Origin: Salinisphaera sp963835375
GTDB lineage: Bacteria > Pseudomonadota > Gammaproteobacteria > Nevskiales > Salinisphaeraceae
Direction of reading: 5' to 3'
DNA: 64,000 nt
Assembly: GCA_963835375.1 (NCBI GenBank)
Contig: CAWIGB010000015.1
Location: 186,001 to 250,000, forward strand
Shown: one piece after another, positions 1 through 10,482 of the stretch
Position numbering within the stretch: the stretch's first letter is position 1
How the letters are laid out: every line of letters starts with the position of its first letter
Notes under the pieces: generated by a model
Told to the model about the DNA's origin: nothing
What the model saw: the letters and a program-made list of their open reading frames with translations, nothing else
The model's database searches: none
Position numbers and translations under genes: made by a program

Positions 1-62
1 CGTGCCGCCAGCAATACCCGACGGTATCGGTCATGAATAATGGCGCGATGGGAATCCTTCAC

Positions 63-755
63 GTCGGATTACGCCTGCGGCTAATCCGACCTACGCAAGA
101 CGGACGAGCGAACCGGCGTGGGCCGGTCAACCCGCGTAGGTCGGCTTAGGCCGAAGGCCGTAAGCCGACAGCGCGAACCCGGTGAGTGGCATTCGATGTC
201 GTAGCCTGGCGTGGGTGCGAGGCCGACGTCGGATTACGCCTGCGGCTAATCCGACCTACGCAAGACGGACGAGCGAACCGGCGTAGGCCGGTCAACCCGC
301 GTAGGTCGGCTTAGGCCGAAGGCCGTAAGCCGACAGCGCAAACCCGGCGAGTGGCATTCGATGTCGTAGCCTGGCGTGGGTGCGAGGCCGACGTCGGATT
401 ACGCCTGCGGCTAATCCGACCTACGCAAGACGGGTGAGCGAACCGACGTGGGCCGGTCAACCCGCGTAGGTCGGCTTAGGCCGAAGGCCGTAAGCCGACA
501 GCGCGAACCCGGCGAGTGGCATTCGATGTCGTAGCCTGGCGTGGGTGCGAGGCCGACGTCGGATTACGCCTGCGGCTAATCCGACCTACGCAAGACGGGC
601 GAGCGAACCGGCGTAGGCCGGTCAACCCGCGTAGGTCGGCTTAGGCCGAAGGCCGTAAGCCGACAGCGCGAGCCCGCGAGCGGGCCTCGGTGCCATTGTC
701 CCAGCAGGCCAGCGCCGAACCTGTCGGATTACGCCTGCGGCTAATCCGACCTACG
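63..755. repeat. 165-bp tandem array of paired REP palindromes
   Basis: Four units with an exact period of 165 bp (identical cores at 64, 229, 394 and 559) are followed by one more half-unit at 723-755. Each unit has two perfect-stem palindromes. The first is GTCGGATTA...TAATCCGAC followed by CTACG; the second is CGTAG followed by GTCGGCTTA...TAAGCCGAC. The CTACG/CGTAG tags make the pair face each other, as in BIME-type REP arrays. Units differ by only a few substitutions, so expansion is recent or homogenised. The same palindrome family recurs near 28.3 kb, 33.5 kb and 42.8 kb. Confidence 0.93.
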
Positions 756-802
756 GGGTGGCAGGGCTTGCGGGTGAGCCGTGGCCTAGCCAGATGGACG
801 CC

Positions 803-2373
803 TCAAACGCGCTCGCCGTCTTGAATCCGCTGGCGCAAAATATGAGCTTGGCGACGGATCGCGTCCATCAGCCCCTCATCCGCGCGTTTCTTCTCCAGGT
901 TCTTCACCTGAAACACCATGCGACGGTTATCGCGAAACGCATTGAGATTACGGTCGAGGAAATCCCAGTAAAGCGTTGTTATCGGACAGGCGTTATCGCC
1001 CGCTGCTTGCTTGTAATCGAACCGGCAACTCTTGCAGTGATTGCTCATCTTGTTGATGTAATTGCCTGATGCACAATACGGTTTGGTCCCGAGGAGGCCG
1101 CCGTCGCCAAACTGGCTCATGCCCAGCGTGTTGGGCAGGCTGGCCCAATCGATCGAGTCGAGATACATGGCCATGTGCCACTCGTGGAATCGGTAGGGAT
1201 GGACGCCAGCCACGAGTGCAAACAGGCCGAGCACCATCAGCCGCTGGATGTGATGCGCATAGCCGTTGTCGAGCACGTTTCGCATGGCATCGGCAACACA
1301 GGCCATATCCGTGTCGCCATCCCAGAACGCGCGCGGTACCGGCAACTCGGCGCGCAAGACGTTCCGACGGGCATAGCCCGGCATTTCGCGCCAGTAGATG
1401 CCGCGCACGAATTCCCGCCAGCCGAGTACCTGGCGGACGTAGCCTTCCACGCTGTTGAGCGGCGCCTTGCCGGCGATGTACGCATCAACTGCTGCATCGA
1501 CGCATTCGCGTGGGTCGATGAGATGGAGGTTGAGCGCCGCGGAAAGCCGGGAGTGATACGCAAACTGCATGTCCGTCCAGAGCGCATCCTGATAGTCGCC
1601 GAACAGCGCGAGCCGGATGATCGACGAAATCGCGCAACGCGGTACGCGCTTCGTCGCGGGTCACGGGCAGGTCGAAGCTGCCGATATGGCCCGGATGGTC
1701 GCCGAATCGTGCCGCGACCATGTCGATGACTTCGCGCGTGATGTCGTCGGCACGAAAGCGACGGACGTGCGGAAGCTTCCCGGGCCCGTTGCGGCCGAAG
1801 GTCTGCTCGGTTCTGCTTGTCGAAATTCCATTGGCCGCCTTCCGGCTTGTCACCATCCATCAGGATATTCTCGGCGCGCCGCATCCAGCGATAGAAATGC
1901 TCCAGCAGCAGCGAACCGCGTTCATCGGCCCAGGCGTTGAACGCCTCGCGACTGCAATAGAAATGGCGATCCGGCCGAACCTGCAAGGGCAGTTCGTGTG
2001 CCTTCGCGCACGCGGTCAGCATCTCATGCACCCGATAATCGCCGCATTCGGTCATCACCAGTCGCTGCGGGCCGAGTTCGTTGATCGCGGCGGTCAGAAT
2101 CGCTGCGAAATCGGGGCCGCTGTCGCGACGCCCGTCCGCTCCCAGTGCGTGGTACCAGACCTCGTAGCCGCGTTCGCGCAGATCGTCGCGATGATGGCGC
2201 ATGGCGGCAAAGAACAGCACCAGCCGCTGTTTGTGGCACCAGACGTGCGTGGCCTCGGTCTGGTTCTCTGCCATCCAGACCACGTCGCGCGCCGGGTCGT
2301 AATCATCCAGCGCGGACAAGCGCCGATCGAGTTGGTCGCCGAGCACGAGCACGAGATTTCGAATGTCGGCCAA
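803..2373 (-). pseudogene. FeS-type prokaryotic (6-4) photolyase / cryptochrome, frameshifted
   Basis: This gene encodes a member of the deoxyribodipyrimidine photolyase-related family (FeS-BCP, PhrB type), light-driven repair enzymes for (6-4) photoproducts with FAD and a [4Fe-4S] cluster. The N-terminal part (from 2373) begins MADIRNLVLVLGDQLD and has the GGQWNFD segment that precedes the family's ENR linker. The C-terminal part carries the likely cluster cysteines: CASGNYINKM, then HCKSCRF and ACP. Three reading frames are needed. Extra single bases near 1812 and near 1617 explain both breaks, and the joined product (about 520 residues) has full family length. Either the gene is dead or these are sequencing errors; the identical +1 type of both breaks favours error. 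Confidence 0.85.
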
Positions 2374-2596
2374 TGGTTGCTCTAGATATCCCAGGTGTGC
2401 GATAGGCTACGCCGATCGACAGGGCGCGGATGCCGGATTACCGCTCCGGCTCATCCGATCTGCAGCGCTCTCGCAGTATCCGAGGCAGACAGGGCCGCAC
2501 AGCCCGGCTCGCCTGCGAAACCGCGGCCGGTGGCCGGGCCGACGACTGTGACTCGGCGGTTCGCAGTCGGAGAGGCCGTCAAAAACAGGGCACGCG

Positions 2597-2619
2597 TTCA
2601 TCAACATGTTGCGTATAAT
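2597..2619 (+). promoter_or_regulatory. possible sigma-70 promoter upstream of the ligase gene
   Basis: A perfect TATAAT lies at 2614-2619 in an otherwise GC-rich intergenic stretch, about 220 bp before the ligase start codon. The upstream hexamer is weak (TTCATC at 2597 with a short spacer), so this rests mainly on the -10 box. A REP-like imperfect palindrome at about 2432-2460 lies further upstream. Confidence 0.3.
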
Positions 2620-2840
2620 CGCCGGCCGGCAGGGGAACGGGCGCTTCGGGAAGAACGAACGACCGACAAAACAGCGGCAGCGAGACACTCGGCGGTTGCC
2701 TGACGAAAATAGTGCGCCGCCGCTCTGACTGCGCACCGCCCCGTAAGGCAGCGACTCGGGACACCGACCGCAAATCGACAACGGCCGCCGTGAATCCGAG
2801 TGATCGTGCGCCAGCAACCCCGTCCAGATCAGGAAAACTG

Positions 2841-4172
2841 ATGAGTCCCAAAGTGACACGGTACGACGCAATCGCCCGAACAGCCGACCGAATCGGTTTG
2901 TTTGCACTCTTTGCGTTTGCATGTCTGCAAATGACAAAAGAGGTCGACTCGCTTTGTTTGCTGCTCGTGATGTTGCTCTGCATCGTCGTCGACATCCGCC
3001 GGTTAGGCGCCGCTATGGCGCGTAGCACCGTCGCCCGCCTCACGCTCGTTATCGGACTCTACGTCGTTTTATGGACCGTGGTTTCCTCCTGGCGCCAGCC
3101 GCAACTCGCAGACGCCAACTTTCACCGGCTGCCCGACTGGCTGACACTTCTGCTGTTTCCGCTGATCGCCTGGTTCACGCGGGGGCAAACCAAGCGCGTG
3201 CTCACCGTATTGGCGTTGGCGCTGGTGGGCATACTGCTTGGCATAGCGCAGAGCTCGAATTGGCATGAAATCGCGCAAGCGTGGGCTCACGCGAGCGTCC
3301 GCGCTCACTGGGGCGGCTCATTCGTGGTGCGTGCCTTTGCCTTGGGCACGGCGTTACTCGGATGGATTATCCTCGCCAAGCGAATCGTGGGCAGAGGACG
3401 ATGGCAACCACTGCGAGTGGTCGGCTGGCTCTTGGTCGCCGCCGTGCTGAGCGAAATGCTGTTCCTTACGCAGTCCCGAAACATAATGCTTTCATTGCTC
3501 CTGCTGCTCCCCGTGGTGACCGTCGTCTCCATACGCAGGCTTGTAAAGTCGGGCCATAGAAAACAGGCATTCGGCTTCGGGCTGCTTGTGCTGGTAGGGG
3601 CCATAACGCTTTCGGCGGGCAACTTCGGCCGTATCGCACACCGGTATCAAGAAACCGAAAGTACGCTGAACCACATCGCGACGGTTCATAAAATCCCGGA
3701 AACATCGCTTGGCATCCGGCTCAAGCTTTACACGTTTGGCTCGAAGCTATGGCTGGAACGGCCGATCCTGGGCTGGGGCCCCGGCTACGAAGCGACGAAG
3801 ATGAACGAAAACGCGCCGCCAATTGCAAGAAACTTCACGCACTTGCATAACGGCTACCTCGTCGTCCTGGTTCGTTTCGGGATGGTCGGCTTGCTGCTGT
3901 GTGGCGCGTTGGCCTTTTATTTCGGCCGGGACTTTTTCCGGGCCTGGCGGGATGGCGATGTCGAGCCGGATATCGGGCTTTTTCTGGTCTCCGCAACCGC
4001 TATGGGCGGCATGATGAACGTGGTGACCAGTCAGCTGGTGCATACGCGATACGCGTTCCTGCATATTCTGCTTTTAGGCCTGACATTCGGGTACGTACTC
4101 GCCCATGAGTCGAACCGACCGAGAGCCGCGCGTGGATTGGGCGGCCCGTCCGTACAAAAAGCCAACCCATAG
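2841..4172 (+). CDS. O-antigen ligase / polymerase family membrane protein (Wzy_C)
   Basis: A polytopic inner-membrane protein of about 443 residues with roughly ten hydrophobic segments and a large periplasmic loop near the C-terminus. The loop contains GWGPG and HLHNGYL, the Wzy_C signature shared by WaaL ligases and Wzy polymerases that transfer undecaprenyl-linked glycan. The start at 2841 (MSPKVTRYD) is preferred over the open reading frame's first ATG at 2712: AGGAAA lies just upstream, and the extra 43 residues are charged and unlike the family. It stands alone upstream of the polysaccharide island, so a WaaL-type role is possible, but sequence alone does not separate ligase from polymerase. 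Confidence 0.8.
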   Translation: MSPKVTRYDAIARTADRIGLFALFAFACLQMTKEVDSLCLLLVMLLCIVVDIRRLGAAMARSTVARLTLVIGLYVVLWTVVSSWRQPQLADANFHRLPDWLTLLLFPLIAWFTRGQTKRVLTVLALALVGILLGIAQSSNWHEIAQAWAHASVRAHWGGSFVVRAFALGTALLGWIILAKRIVGRGRWQPLRVVGWLLVAAVLSEMLFLTQSRNIMLSLLLLLPVVTVVSIRRLVKSGHRKQAFGFGLLVLVGAITLSAGNFGRIAHRYQETESTLNHIATVHKIPETSLGIRLKLYTFGSKLWLERPILGWGPGYEATKMNENAPPIARNFTHLHNGYLVVLVRFGMVGLLLCGALAFYFGRDFFRAWRDGDVEPDIGLFLVSATAMGGMMNVVTSQLVHTRYAFLHILLLGLTFGYVLAHESNRPRAARGLGGPSVQKANP

Positions 4173-4829
4173 ATCATGGTTGGACGTTCGGAGCGGGCCA
4201 CGAGGTTTTTCGAGCGGCGCTCATCGCCGGGGGGTAAGCGAGTGCGGCGGTGCCCCCCGCCTGCTGAAAGCCGCGATGCCCAAGTTGCTGATTGCAAGCA
4301 CATGCGCGCCGGCGCCCTATGACGGGCGATGTGACCATTGCTTTGACTGAGCCAGCCGTAGCGGGCGCGCCTTCGGACTGGGTGCGCGATGGCGCGCAGT
4401 GCGTTATGCAACAGAGGGTACAAACCGGCCCGGATGCGTTGCGGGCCAAGTCCGACCGAGACAGCGTGGCACGGCAGGCCTTGGCCGGTAACGATTATCA
4501 GCTCGAAGGCGGTATGCGCCGCGGCGTCGCTCCAGTCTTGTTCGCGCTGCCCGGGGCTCGTGATCACGGTGTAAGCGTCGCAGCCAATCGGGCGGTTGGC
4601 GATGGTCGGTTGGGCTTCGGAGCCGCGCTGGCCGAGGTTTATCCCAAAACCGGCGCTCAGCGTCAGGCGACACCACACCGCGAGCGCATTCGACAAGCGT
4701 CGCAGCGGATTCAGCCGCAGGTCAAAGGTCAACGCCACGAGATCCGGCAGGCCGGCGATACGGCCATGCCAAGCAAGCGTTGGAGCAACTTCCGCCGGTC
4801 CACGACGGCAAATTTCCCGAGGCCGCCGC
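4173..4829. other. 657-bp stretch with no recognisable gene
   Basis: Open frames exist on both strands here, including a long minus-strand frame across the whole stretch, but none shows motifs, a start signal or protein-like composition that I can assign. It may be a decayed gene between the ligase and the sirtuin. Confidence 0.4.
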
Positions 4830-5642
4830 GTGCCTTCTAACAGACCACCAGACCAGCTCGTCACCGCGTCACTCGAGGAGAGCATCGCGGGTGCGGCGCG
4901 CGCGTTGGGTTCGGCCTCCCGCGTGCTCGCGATCACCGGGGCCGGTATGTCCGCCGACTCCGGCATGCCGACATACCGCGGCGTCGGCGGCCTGTACAAC
5001 GACGAAGCCACCGCCGACGGGGTGCCCATCGAACAGGCACTCTCGGGCCCGATGTTCGCCCGCGACCCTGGGCTGACCTGGAAATACCTGGCCCAGATCG
5101 AGTCCGCGTGCCGCGGCGCACGGCCGAATGCAGGCCACCAGGGGCTCGTCTCCCTGGCCGGACATGTCGATCATCTATGCGTGGTCACGCAGAACGTGGA
5201 TGGCCTGCACCGCGCCGCCGGTACGCACGACATTATCGAGATGCACGGCAATATTCATCGCCTGTTCTGCATACGCTGCGGACAATCCCGCCATGTTCAG
5301 GACTACTCGGGCCTCCGTCAGTGGCCGCCGCTGTGCGCGCGCTGCGATGGCGTCGAGCGTCCGGCGGTGGTGCTGTTCGGCGAAATGCTGCCCCGTTCGG
5401 CGCTGGAACGTTACCAGCGAGAACTGGCCAGAGGCTTCGACGTCGTGCTCATGATCGGCACCACGGCTGTCTTCGAATACATTGCGGCGCCGGCCCATGC
5501 CGCGGCGGCGGGGCAGGGAAAGGCAATTGAGATCAATCCGGCAGAAACGCCAATCACCGCATTGTGCGATGTAAAGTGCACAGGGCGTGCCGCCGATGTG
5601 ATCCCTGAACTCGTGCGGCAGCTCGAAACGGGCGCGGCCTGA
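4830..5642 (+). CDS. cobB: Sir2-family NAD-dependent protein deacylase
   Basis: A sirtuin of about 270 residues that removes lysine acyl groups at the cost of NAD. Visible motifs are GAGMSADSGMPTYRG (NAD binding), TQNVDGLH, and EMHGNIH with the catalytic histidine. A zinc site follows with two Cys-x2-Cys pairs (CIRCG and CARCD). Then come FGEMLP and IGTTAVFEY. The reading frame is open further upstream, but homology begins at a GTG at 4830, with GAGG about 10 bp before it. The gene lies 44 bp upstream of cysC on the same strand. The CobB name is by family; this form is a bacterial class III-like enzyme. Confidence 0.88.
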   Translation: MPSNRPPDQLVTASLEESIAGAARALGSASRVLAITGAGMSADSGMPTYRGVGGLYNDEATADGVPIEQALSGPMFARDPGLTWKYLAQIESACRGARPNAGHQGLVSLAGHVDHLCVVTQNVDGLHRAAGTHDIIEMHGNIHRLFCIRCGQSRHVQDYSGLRQWPPLCARCDGVERPAVVLFGEMLPRSALERYQRELARGFDVVLMIGTTAVFEYIAAPAHAAAAGQGKAIEINPAETPITALCDVKCTGRAADVIPELVRQLETGAA

Positions 5643-5686
5643 CTGGTACGACCTGGCTTGCTTGGATAGGAAATGGACGCGAATCG

Positions 5687-6322
5687 ATGAACAAGAACGA
5701 AAACCTCGTCTGGCACGAAGGCTCCGTCAACCGGCAACGGCGCGAAGCCATCAATCGGCATCGCGGCCTCACCATCTGGTTCACCGGCCTCTCGGGTTCG
5801 GGCAAATCCACCATCTCGGTCGCGCTCGAAGAACGGCTCACCAACATGGGCTGTCGCACCTACCGTCTGGATGGCGACAACGTACGCACCGGCCTCAATC
5901 GCGATCTATCGTTCACGCCGGAAGACCGGATCGAGAACATCCGCCGGATCGGTGAAGTCGCCAAGCTGTTTCGCGACGCGGGGGTCATCAACCTCACGGC
6001 GTTCATCTCGCCGTATCGCCGAGATCGCGAGATGGCGCGAGCGCTTTCCAGCGAAGATGATTTCGTCGAAGTGTTCGTGGACGCGCCGCTCGAAGTCTGC
6101 GAACAACGCGACCCCAAGGGGCTGTACAAAAAGGCGCGTGCCGGGAGCATCCCGAATTTCACCGGCATCAGCGCCCCGTATGAGCCGCCGGAGCACGCAG
6201 AAGTGCATTTGCACACCGCGGATAAGGACATCTACGGCTGTGTGGACCAACTGGTCGAGTACCTGATCACAAACGGATACCTCGAACGTTCACTGGTCGC
6301 GGCCGCGGGTTCAGCGCGGTGA
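5687..6322 (+). CDS. cysC: adenylylsulfate kinase
   Basis: CysC phosphorylates APS to PAPS, the donor for sulfate reduction or for sulfotransferases. The 211-residue product has the P-loop GLSGSGKS and the DGDNVRTGLN APS-binding segment. It also has the usual downstream INLTAFISPYRRDRE block and the PNFTGISAPYEPPE lid region. Length matches stand-alone CysC. No cysDN genes accompany it, and no sulfotransferase is recognised in the window, so the fate of PAPS is open. The neighbouring sirtuin is probably coincidental. Confidence 0.93.
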   Translation: MNKNENLVWHEGSVNRQRREAINRHRGLTIWFTGLSGSGKSTISVALEERLTNMGCRTYRLDGDNVRTGLNRDLSFTPEDRIENIRRIGEVAKLFRDAGVINLTAFISPYRRDREMARALSSEDDFVEVFVDAPLEVCEQRDPKGLYKKARAGSIPNFTGISAPYEPPEHAEVHLHTADKDIYGCVDQLVEYLITNGYLERSLVAAAGSAR

Positions 6323-6418
6323 AGAGCGTGCGTTTGGAACGTGTCTGTAGGCGTGACACGTTGTGCTATCCTGCCGCGCTTCGACTCGAACCGCTGGTGC
6401 CTCCCGTATGTATCCCTA

Positions 6419-6910
6419 ATGCGCCTTGGCCTGCTCGTCATCGCCTCCGTCACCATCGCCGGCTGCAGTGCGCTTCACCTGGGTGGAAACGCATCGGGCG
6501 TATCGGTTGTGGGCAAGAGCACGTATTGCGGCACGCCGTCGCAAGCCTCCGAAGTGCATTACTTTGCCGATCCCGACGCATTCCAGAACTGGATCGATTA
6601 TCGCAACGTCTCCGGCTTCAGCCCGAAAATGGCGCGTAACGGCGTGCTCATCGTGGAGATGGGCCAGCGTCCGACCGGGGGCTACGATATCCGCCTCAAC
6701 GGCAAGAAAACCGGCATCAAGAACAACATATTGACCATCGGTATGGACTGGCACGCCCCGCGGCTCGATGCCGCTGTAAGCCAGGCCATGATCAGCCAGT
6801 GTGTCGCCCTGCATTTTCCGCAAGGGCAGTATCAGAAGGTTCGCGTTGTGGACCAGCTTGGCAATCTGCGCGGAAGCGTCAATGTTTCCGATAGTCAGGC
6901 GAACTCCTGA
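6419..6910 (+). CDS. PrcB-domain-like lipoprotein
   Basis: A predicted lipoprotein of about 163 residues. It begins MRLGLLVIASVTIAGC, with a lipobox cysteine at residue 16. The remainder contains GVLIVEMGQRPTGGYDIRL, which matches the core of the PrcB C-terminal domain, known from a spirochaete protease complex and from many uncharacterised lipoproteins. The upstream in-frame ATG at 6341 would bury the signal peptide, so 6419 is chosen. Function is unknown; a small envelope-associated beta domain is all the sequence supports. Confidence 0.7.
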   Translation: MRLGLLVIASVTIAGCSALHLGGNASGVSVVGKSTYCGTPSQASEVHYFADPDAFQNWIDYRNVSGFSPKMARNGVLIVEMGQRPTGGYDIRLNGKKTGIKNNILTIGMDWHAPRLDAAVSQAMISQCVALHFPQGQYQKVRVVDQLGNLRGSVNVSDSQANS

Positions 6911-7584
6911 TAAATCAGATAGCTTGTACGGCGCATTGAATCCTGTTTTGGACGCCGAAATGTTAAATGGGCAGACCCACGCGCTGCTATAGAGCGCTGT
7001 TTTCGTTCGCGGCCATGCGGAGTTGCATGCTTCACGGCGCTGAATGCAAGTGGACAGTTCGCTTGCCGGGACTTGTTTTGGCGCGATCTTTCGGGGGCGC
7101 CGTGGATTATGGCGGCATTGGAGCTGCACCTGATAGTAGTATGCTGCAGCCCGCGCAGGAGTTTGCCGCGGGGCTGGGCTTGTTGGGGCGAATCACTGCG
7201 ACGGACCGGCGGCTAATGCGAGGTTGGGTTGCCGCGCGGTTCGCCATAGATGGTAGGGGACAAGTTGCTAGCTAATGCTGATGACCCTGACGATGGCAAA
7301 TGAAAAAGCCGTTGGCCTTGGCCTATGTTCGTTTGTATGCGCTATTTGTGACGGAAGTGCTCTTTTACGGATTCCCCGGGGCTGAGTTCGAGCGACGAGT
7401 TGTGGGCGCCTCGGTCGTATAGTGTGATCGTGCTTTGGCCCATGGCGGGCCGCCTGAGCGCCGCCCAACTCTGCAAGACCGGTAGAAAACTCGGCTAGAC
7501 CGCCGGAGTCGGCATGAGTGCCTGCATCTTCAAAGCCTGCGCAGCGAAATCCAAAGCGTTTAATCGGAAATGGATTGCTCAGAC
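6911..7584. other. 674-bp non-coding stretch before the rhamnose genes
   Basis: Short open frames occur on both strands, but none is convincing. GC content drops compared with the genes on either side. I found no JUMPstart-like sequence. The stretch marks the left edge of the polysaccharide island and probably holds its promoter. Confidence 0.4.
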
Positions 7585-8673
7585 ATGAAAATCCTGATCA
7601 CGGGGGGCGCCGGCTTCATCGGCTCCGCTGTTATTCGGCACATCATCAATAATACCGATGATCGCGTCGTCAACCTCGACAAACTCACCTATGCCGGTAA
7701 CCTCGAAAGCCTGCGGCCGGTGAGCGACAGCGAGCGTTATACATTCGAGCATGCGGATATCTGTAACCGCGTCGATGTCGATCGTATTCTGAACGAGCAT
7801 AAACCCGACGCCATCATGCATTTGGCCGCCGAAAGCCATGTCGACCGATCCATCGACGGGCCCGCCGCCTTTGTTGAAACCAACATTGTTGGCACCTATA
7901 CCCTACTTGAAGCCAGCAAAGCCTATTGGCGTAATCTGACCGGGCACGCCAAAGAGAGCTTTCGTTTCCACCACATCAGCACCGACGAAGTCTATGGCGA
8001 TCTGGAAGGGCCAGAAGACCTGTTCACCGAACAAACCTCTTATGCGCCCAGCAGCCCCTACAGTGCCAGCAAAGCCAGCTCCGACCATCTCGTGCGTGCC
8101 TGGCGCCGCACCTACGGCCTGCCGACGCTCATCACCAACTGCTCCAACAACTACGGCCCCTATCATTTTCCCGAAAAGCTGATCCCGCTGATGATCCTCA
8201 ACGCCCTGGAAGGCAAGCCGCTGCCGGTGTATGGCAAAGGCGAGCAGGTCCGCGACTGGCTCTACGTGGAAGACCACGCCCGCGCGCTCTACAAGGTCGT
8301 CACGGAAGGCCGAGTCGGGCGAGACCTACAACATCGGCGGCCACAACGAGAAGCAGAACATCGAAGTGGTGCATACCATCTGCGACCTGCTCGATGAACT
8401 GGCCCCGTGGGAGCACAGCTGCTGGACGATCATCCGCGCTGAGCTGCTACAGCGACCTGATCACCTTCGTCACCGACCGCCCGGGCCACGACCTGCGCTA
8501 CGCCATCGACGCCAGCAAGATTCAGCGCGAACTGGGCTGGGCCCCGCAAGAAACCTTTGAAACCGGCATCCGCAAAACCGTGCAATGGTATCTCGATAAT
8601 CTCGAGTGGTGTCAGCCGGGTGCAGAACGGCAGCTATCAGCGCCAACGGCTGGGCGAGGGAGTTGCTTTATGA
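7585..8673 (+). pseudogene. rfbB: dTDP-glucose 4,6-dehydratase, frameshifted
   Basis: RmlB/RfbB makes dTDP-4-keto-6-deoxyglucose, the second step to dTDP-L-rhamnose. The N-terminal Rossmann motif is TGGAGFIG, the catalytic block includes STDEVYGDLEG, and the YSASK dyad is present. Frame breaks lie near 8310 (an extra C before GAG TCG GGC), between about 8420 and 8450, and near 8613. Reading across them gives GETYNIGGHNEK, then ITFVTDRPGHDLRYAIDASK, and the usual GSYQRQRLGEG tail. The TGA overlaps the rfbD ATG as ATGA. Full length is restored when frames are joined, so sequencing error is as likely as inactivation. Confidence 0.88.
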
Positions 8674-9574
8674 CCATCCTGCTCCTCGGCAAGAACGGCC
8701 AAGTCGGCTGGGAACTGCAGCGCGCACTGGCGCCGCTGGGCGGGGTCACTGCTCTCGACCGCCATGGGCGCGGCGAGTTGTGCGGTGACCTGTTGAATGC
8801 GAAGGGGCTGCGTGCGACGATTCGTGCGCTCAAGCCCTCGGTGATCGTCAACGCGGCCGCCTATACGGCGGTGGACCGTGCCGAGGCCGAGTGCGAGCTT
8901 GCCACGCTCATCAATGCCGAAGCGCCAGGCGTGTTGGCAGAAGCGGCGAAGCGCAAAATTCCCTGCTGGTTCATTACTCCACCGACTACGTCTTCGATGG
9001 TAGTGGCGCCAAGCCGTGGACGGAGAGCGACGCGGTGGCGCCGCTCAATCATTATGGCGTCAGCAAACTCGCCGGTGAGCAGGCCATTCAAGCCAGCGGC
9101 TGCGATCACCTGATCTTTCGCACCAGTTGGGTTCATGCCGCCTGCGGACACAACTTCATGGCGACCATGGCCAGTCTGGTACGCGAGCGCGACACGCTTA
9201 AGGTCATCGACGATCAGGTCGGTGCGCCCACCGGGGCTGAGTTGATCGCCGATGTCACGGCGCAGGCGATTCGTCGGAACTTGAAGCAACCGGAACTTGC
9301 AGGCCTCTATCACCTCGCGGCCAGCGGCGAAACCAGCTGGCACGGATACGCCACCTTTATCGCCGAATGGCTGCAAGGGCAGGGCGCCGAGATTCAGGCC
9401 ACCCCGGAGCGTATCGCAGCGATCGCCACCCGTGCCTGGCCAACACCGGCGGCCCGGCCGCTCAATTCCCGTCTCGATACCGCAAAGCTGGAACGAGTCT
9501 TCGGGTTGACACTGCCGCACTGGCAGCAAGGCGTCGCCCGAGCACTGGCTGAACGCATTGCTTCGTCCCTGTAA
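8670..9574 (+). CDS. rfbD: dTDP-4-dehydrorhamnose reductase (one frameshift)
   Basis: RfbD/RmlD catalyses the last reduction to dTDP-L-rhamnose with NAD(P)H. The product begins MTILLLGKNGQVGWEL, with a Rossmann GxxGxxG variant. It continues with NAAAYTAVDRAE, STDYVFDGSG and the YGVSK catalytic motif. The frame changes near 8962, where one base appears to be missing between AAKRKIP and LLVHYSTDY. The rest, to 9574, is intact and of family length (about 300 residues). It is translationally coupled to rfbB by a 4-bp overlap. Confidence 0.9.
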
Positions 9575-9590
9575 TACAAGGAGATACACC

Positions 9591-10469
9591 ATGACGCGCA
9601 AGGGGATTATCCTTGCCGGCGGTTCCGGCACGCGTCTTTATCCGATCACGAAAGGCATCTCCAAGCAGCTGTTGCCTGTCTATGACAAGCCGATGATCTA
9701 TTACCCGCTTTCTGTACTGATGCTGGCGGGGATTCGGGAGGTTCTGATTATTACCGCGCCGGCGGACCAGGAAGGCTTCCAGCGCCTGCTGGGTGATGGC
9801 AGCCAGTTCGGTATTTCACTCCGTTATGCGGTGCAGCCCAGCCCCGATGGCCTGGCCCAGGCCTTCCTCATCGGCGAGACGTTTATCGGTGACGACCCGG
9901 TGTGTCTCGTGCTGGGCGACAACATCTTCCACGGCCCCGGTTTCTCCAAGCAATTGCAGGCCGCCAGCGCCCGCCAGAGCGGTGCCACGGTGTTCGGCTA
10001 CCAGGTTAACGACCCCGAGCGCTTCGGCGTGGTCGAGTTTGATGCCGATCGGCGCGCCGTCTCCATCGAGGAAAAGCCCGCCAAACCCAAGTCGCACTAT
10101 GCGGTGACCGGCCTCTATTTCTACGACAACGACGTGGTGGAGATCGCCAAGTCAGTGAAGCCCTCGCACCGCGGCGAACTGGAGATCACGAGCATCAATC
10201 AGGCCTACCTTGAACGCGGCGACCTCAACGTGGAATTGCTGGGCCGCGGCTTCGCCTGGCTGGATACCGGCACCTTCGATTCCCTGCACGAGGCCTCGGG
10301 CTTTATCGAGACCTTGGAAAAACGTCAGGGCCTGAAGGTGGCCTGCCTGGAGGAAGTAGCCTTCCGCATGGGCTTCATCGACCGTGAGCAATTGTTGATT
10401 CAGGCCGATGGTTTGAAGAAGAACAGTTATGGCGCCTACCTCAAGCAACTCGCCGAGCAAGAAGTCTGA
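9591..10469 (+). CDS. rfbA: glucose-1-phosphate thymidylyltransferase
   Basis: RfbA/RmlA joins glucose-1-phosphate and dTTP, the entry step to dTDP-rhamnose. The 292-residue product has GGSGTRLYP (nucleotide binding), EKPAKPKS and the GRGFAWLDTGT segment near the end. It is intact. The start at 9591 follows an AAGGAG Shine-Dalgarno at 9578-9583; the in-frame upstream start at 9558 lies inside rfbD. It is the third gene of an rfbBDAC operon. Confidence 0.96.
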   Translation: MTRKGIILAGGSGTRLYPITKGISKQLLPVYDKPMIYYPLSVLMLAGIREVLIITAPADQEGFQRLLGDGSQFGISLRYAVQPSPDGLAQAFLIGETFIGDDPVCLVLGDNIFHGPGFSKQLQAASARQSGATVFGYQVNDPERFGVVEFDADRRAVSIEEKPAKPKSHYAVTGLYFYDNDVVEIAKSVKPSHRGELEITSINQAYLERGDLNVELLGRGFAWLDTGTFDSLHEASGFIETLEKRQGLKVACLEEVAFRMGFIDREQLLIQADGLKKNSYGAYLKQLAEQEV

Positions 10470-10482
10470 AAGGAAAGACGAG

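Noticed and set aside
63..755. CRISPR-like regular repeats
   Set aside because: The whole 165-bp unit is repeated, not just short repeats separated by unique spacers. The units contain REP palindromes, and no cas genes are present.
4031..5029. 332-residue minus-strand open frame across the ligase end and sirtuin start
   Set aside because: Its ends are shadows of two real genes. The middle has no motif I could support, so it was left as an unassigned stretch.
6967..7275. 103-codon open frame upstream of rfbB
   Set aside because: It has no ribosome binding site, no motif and odd composition, and is probably chance in GC-rich DNA.
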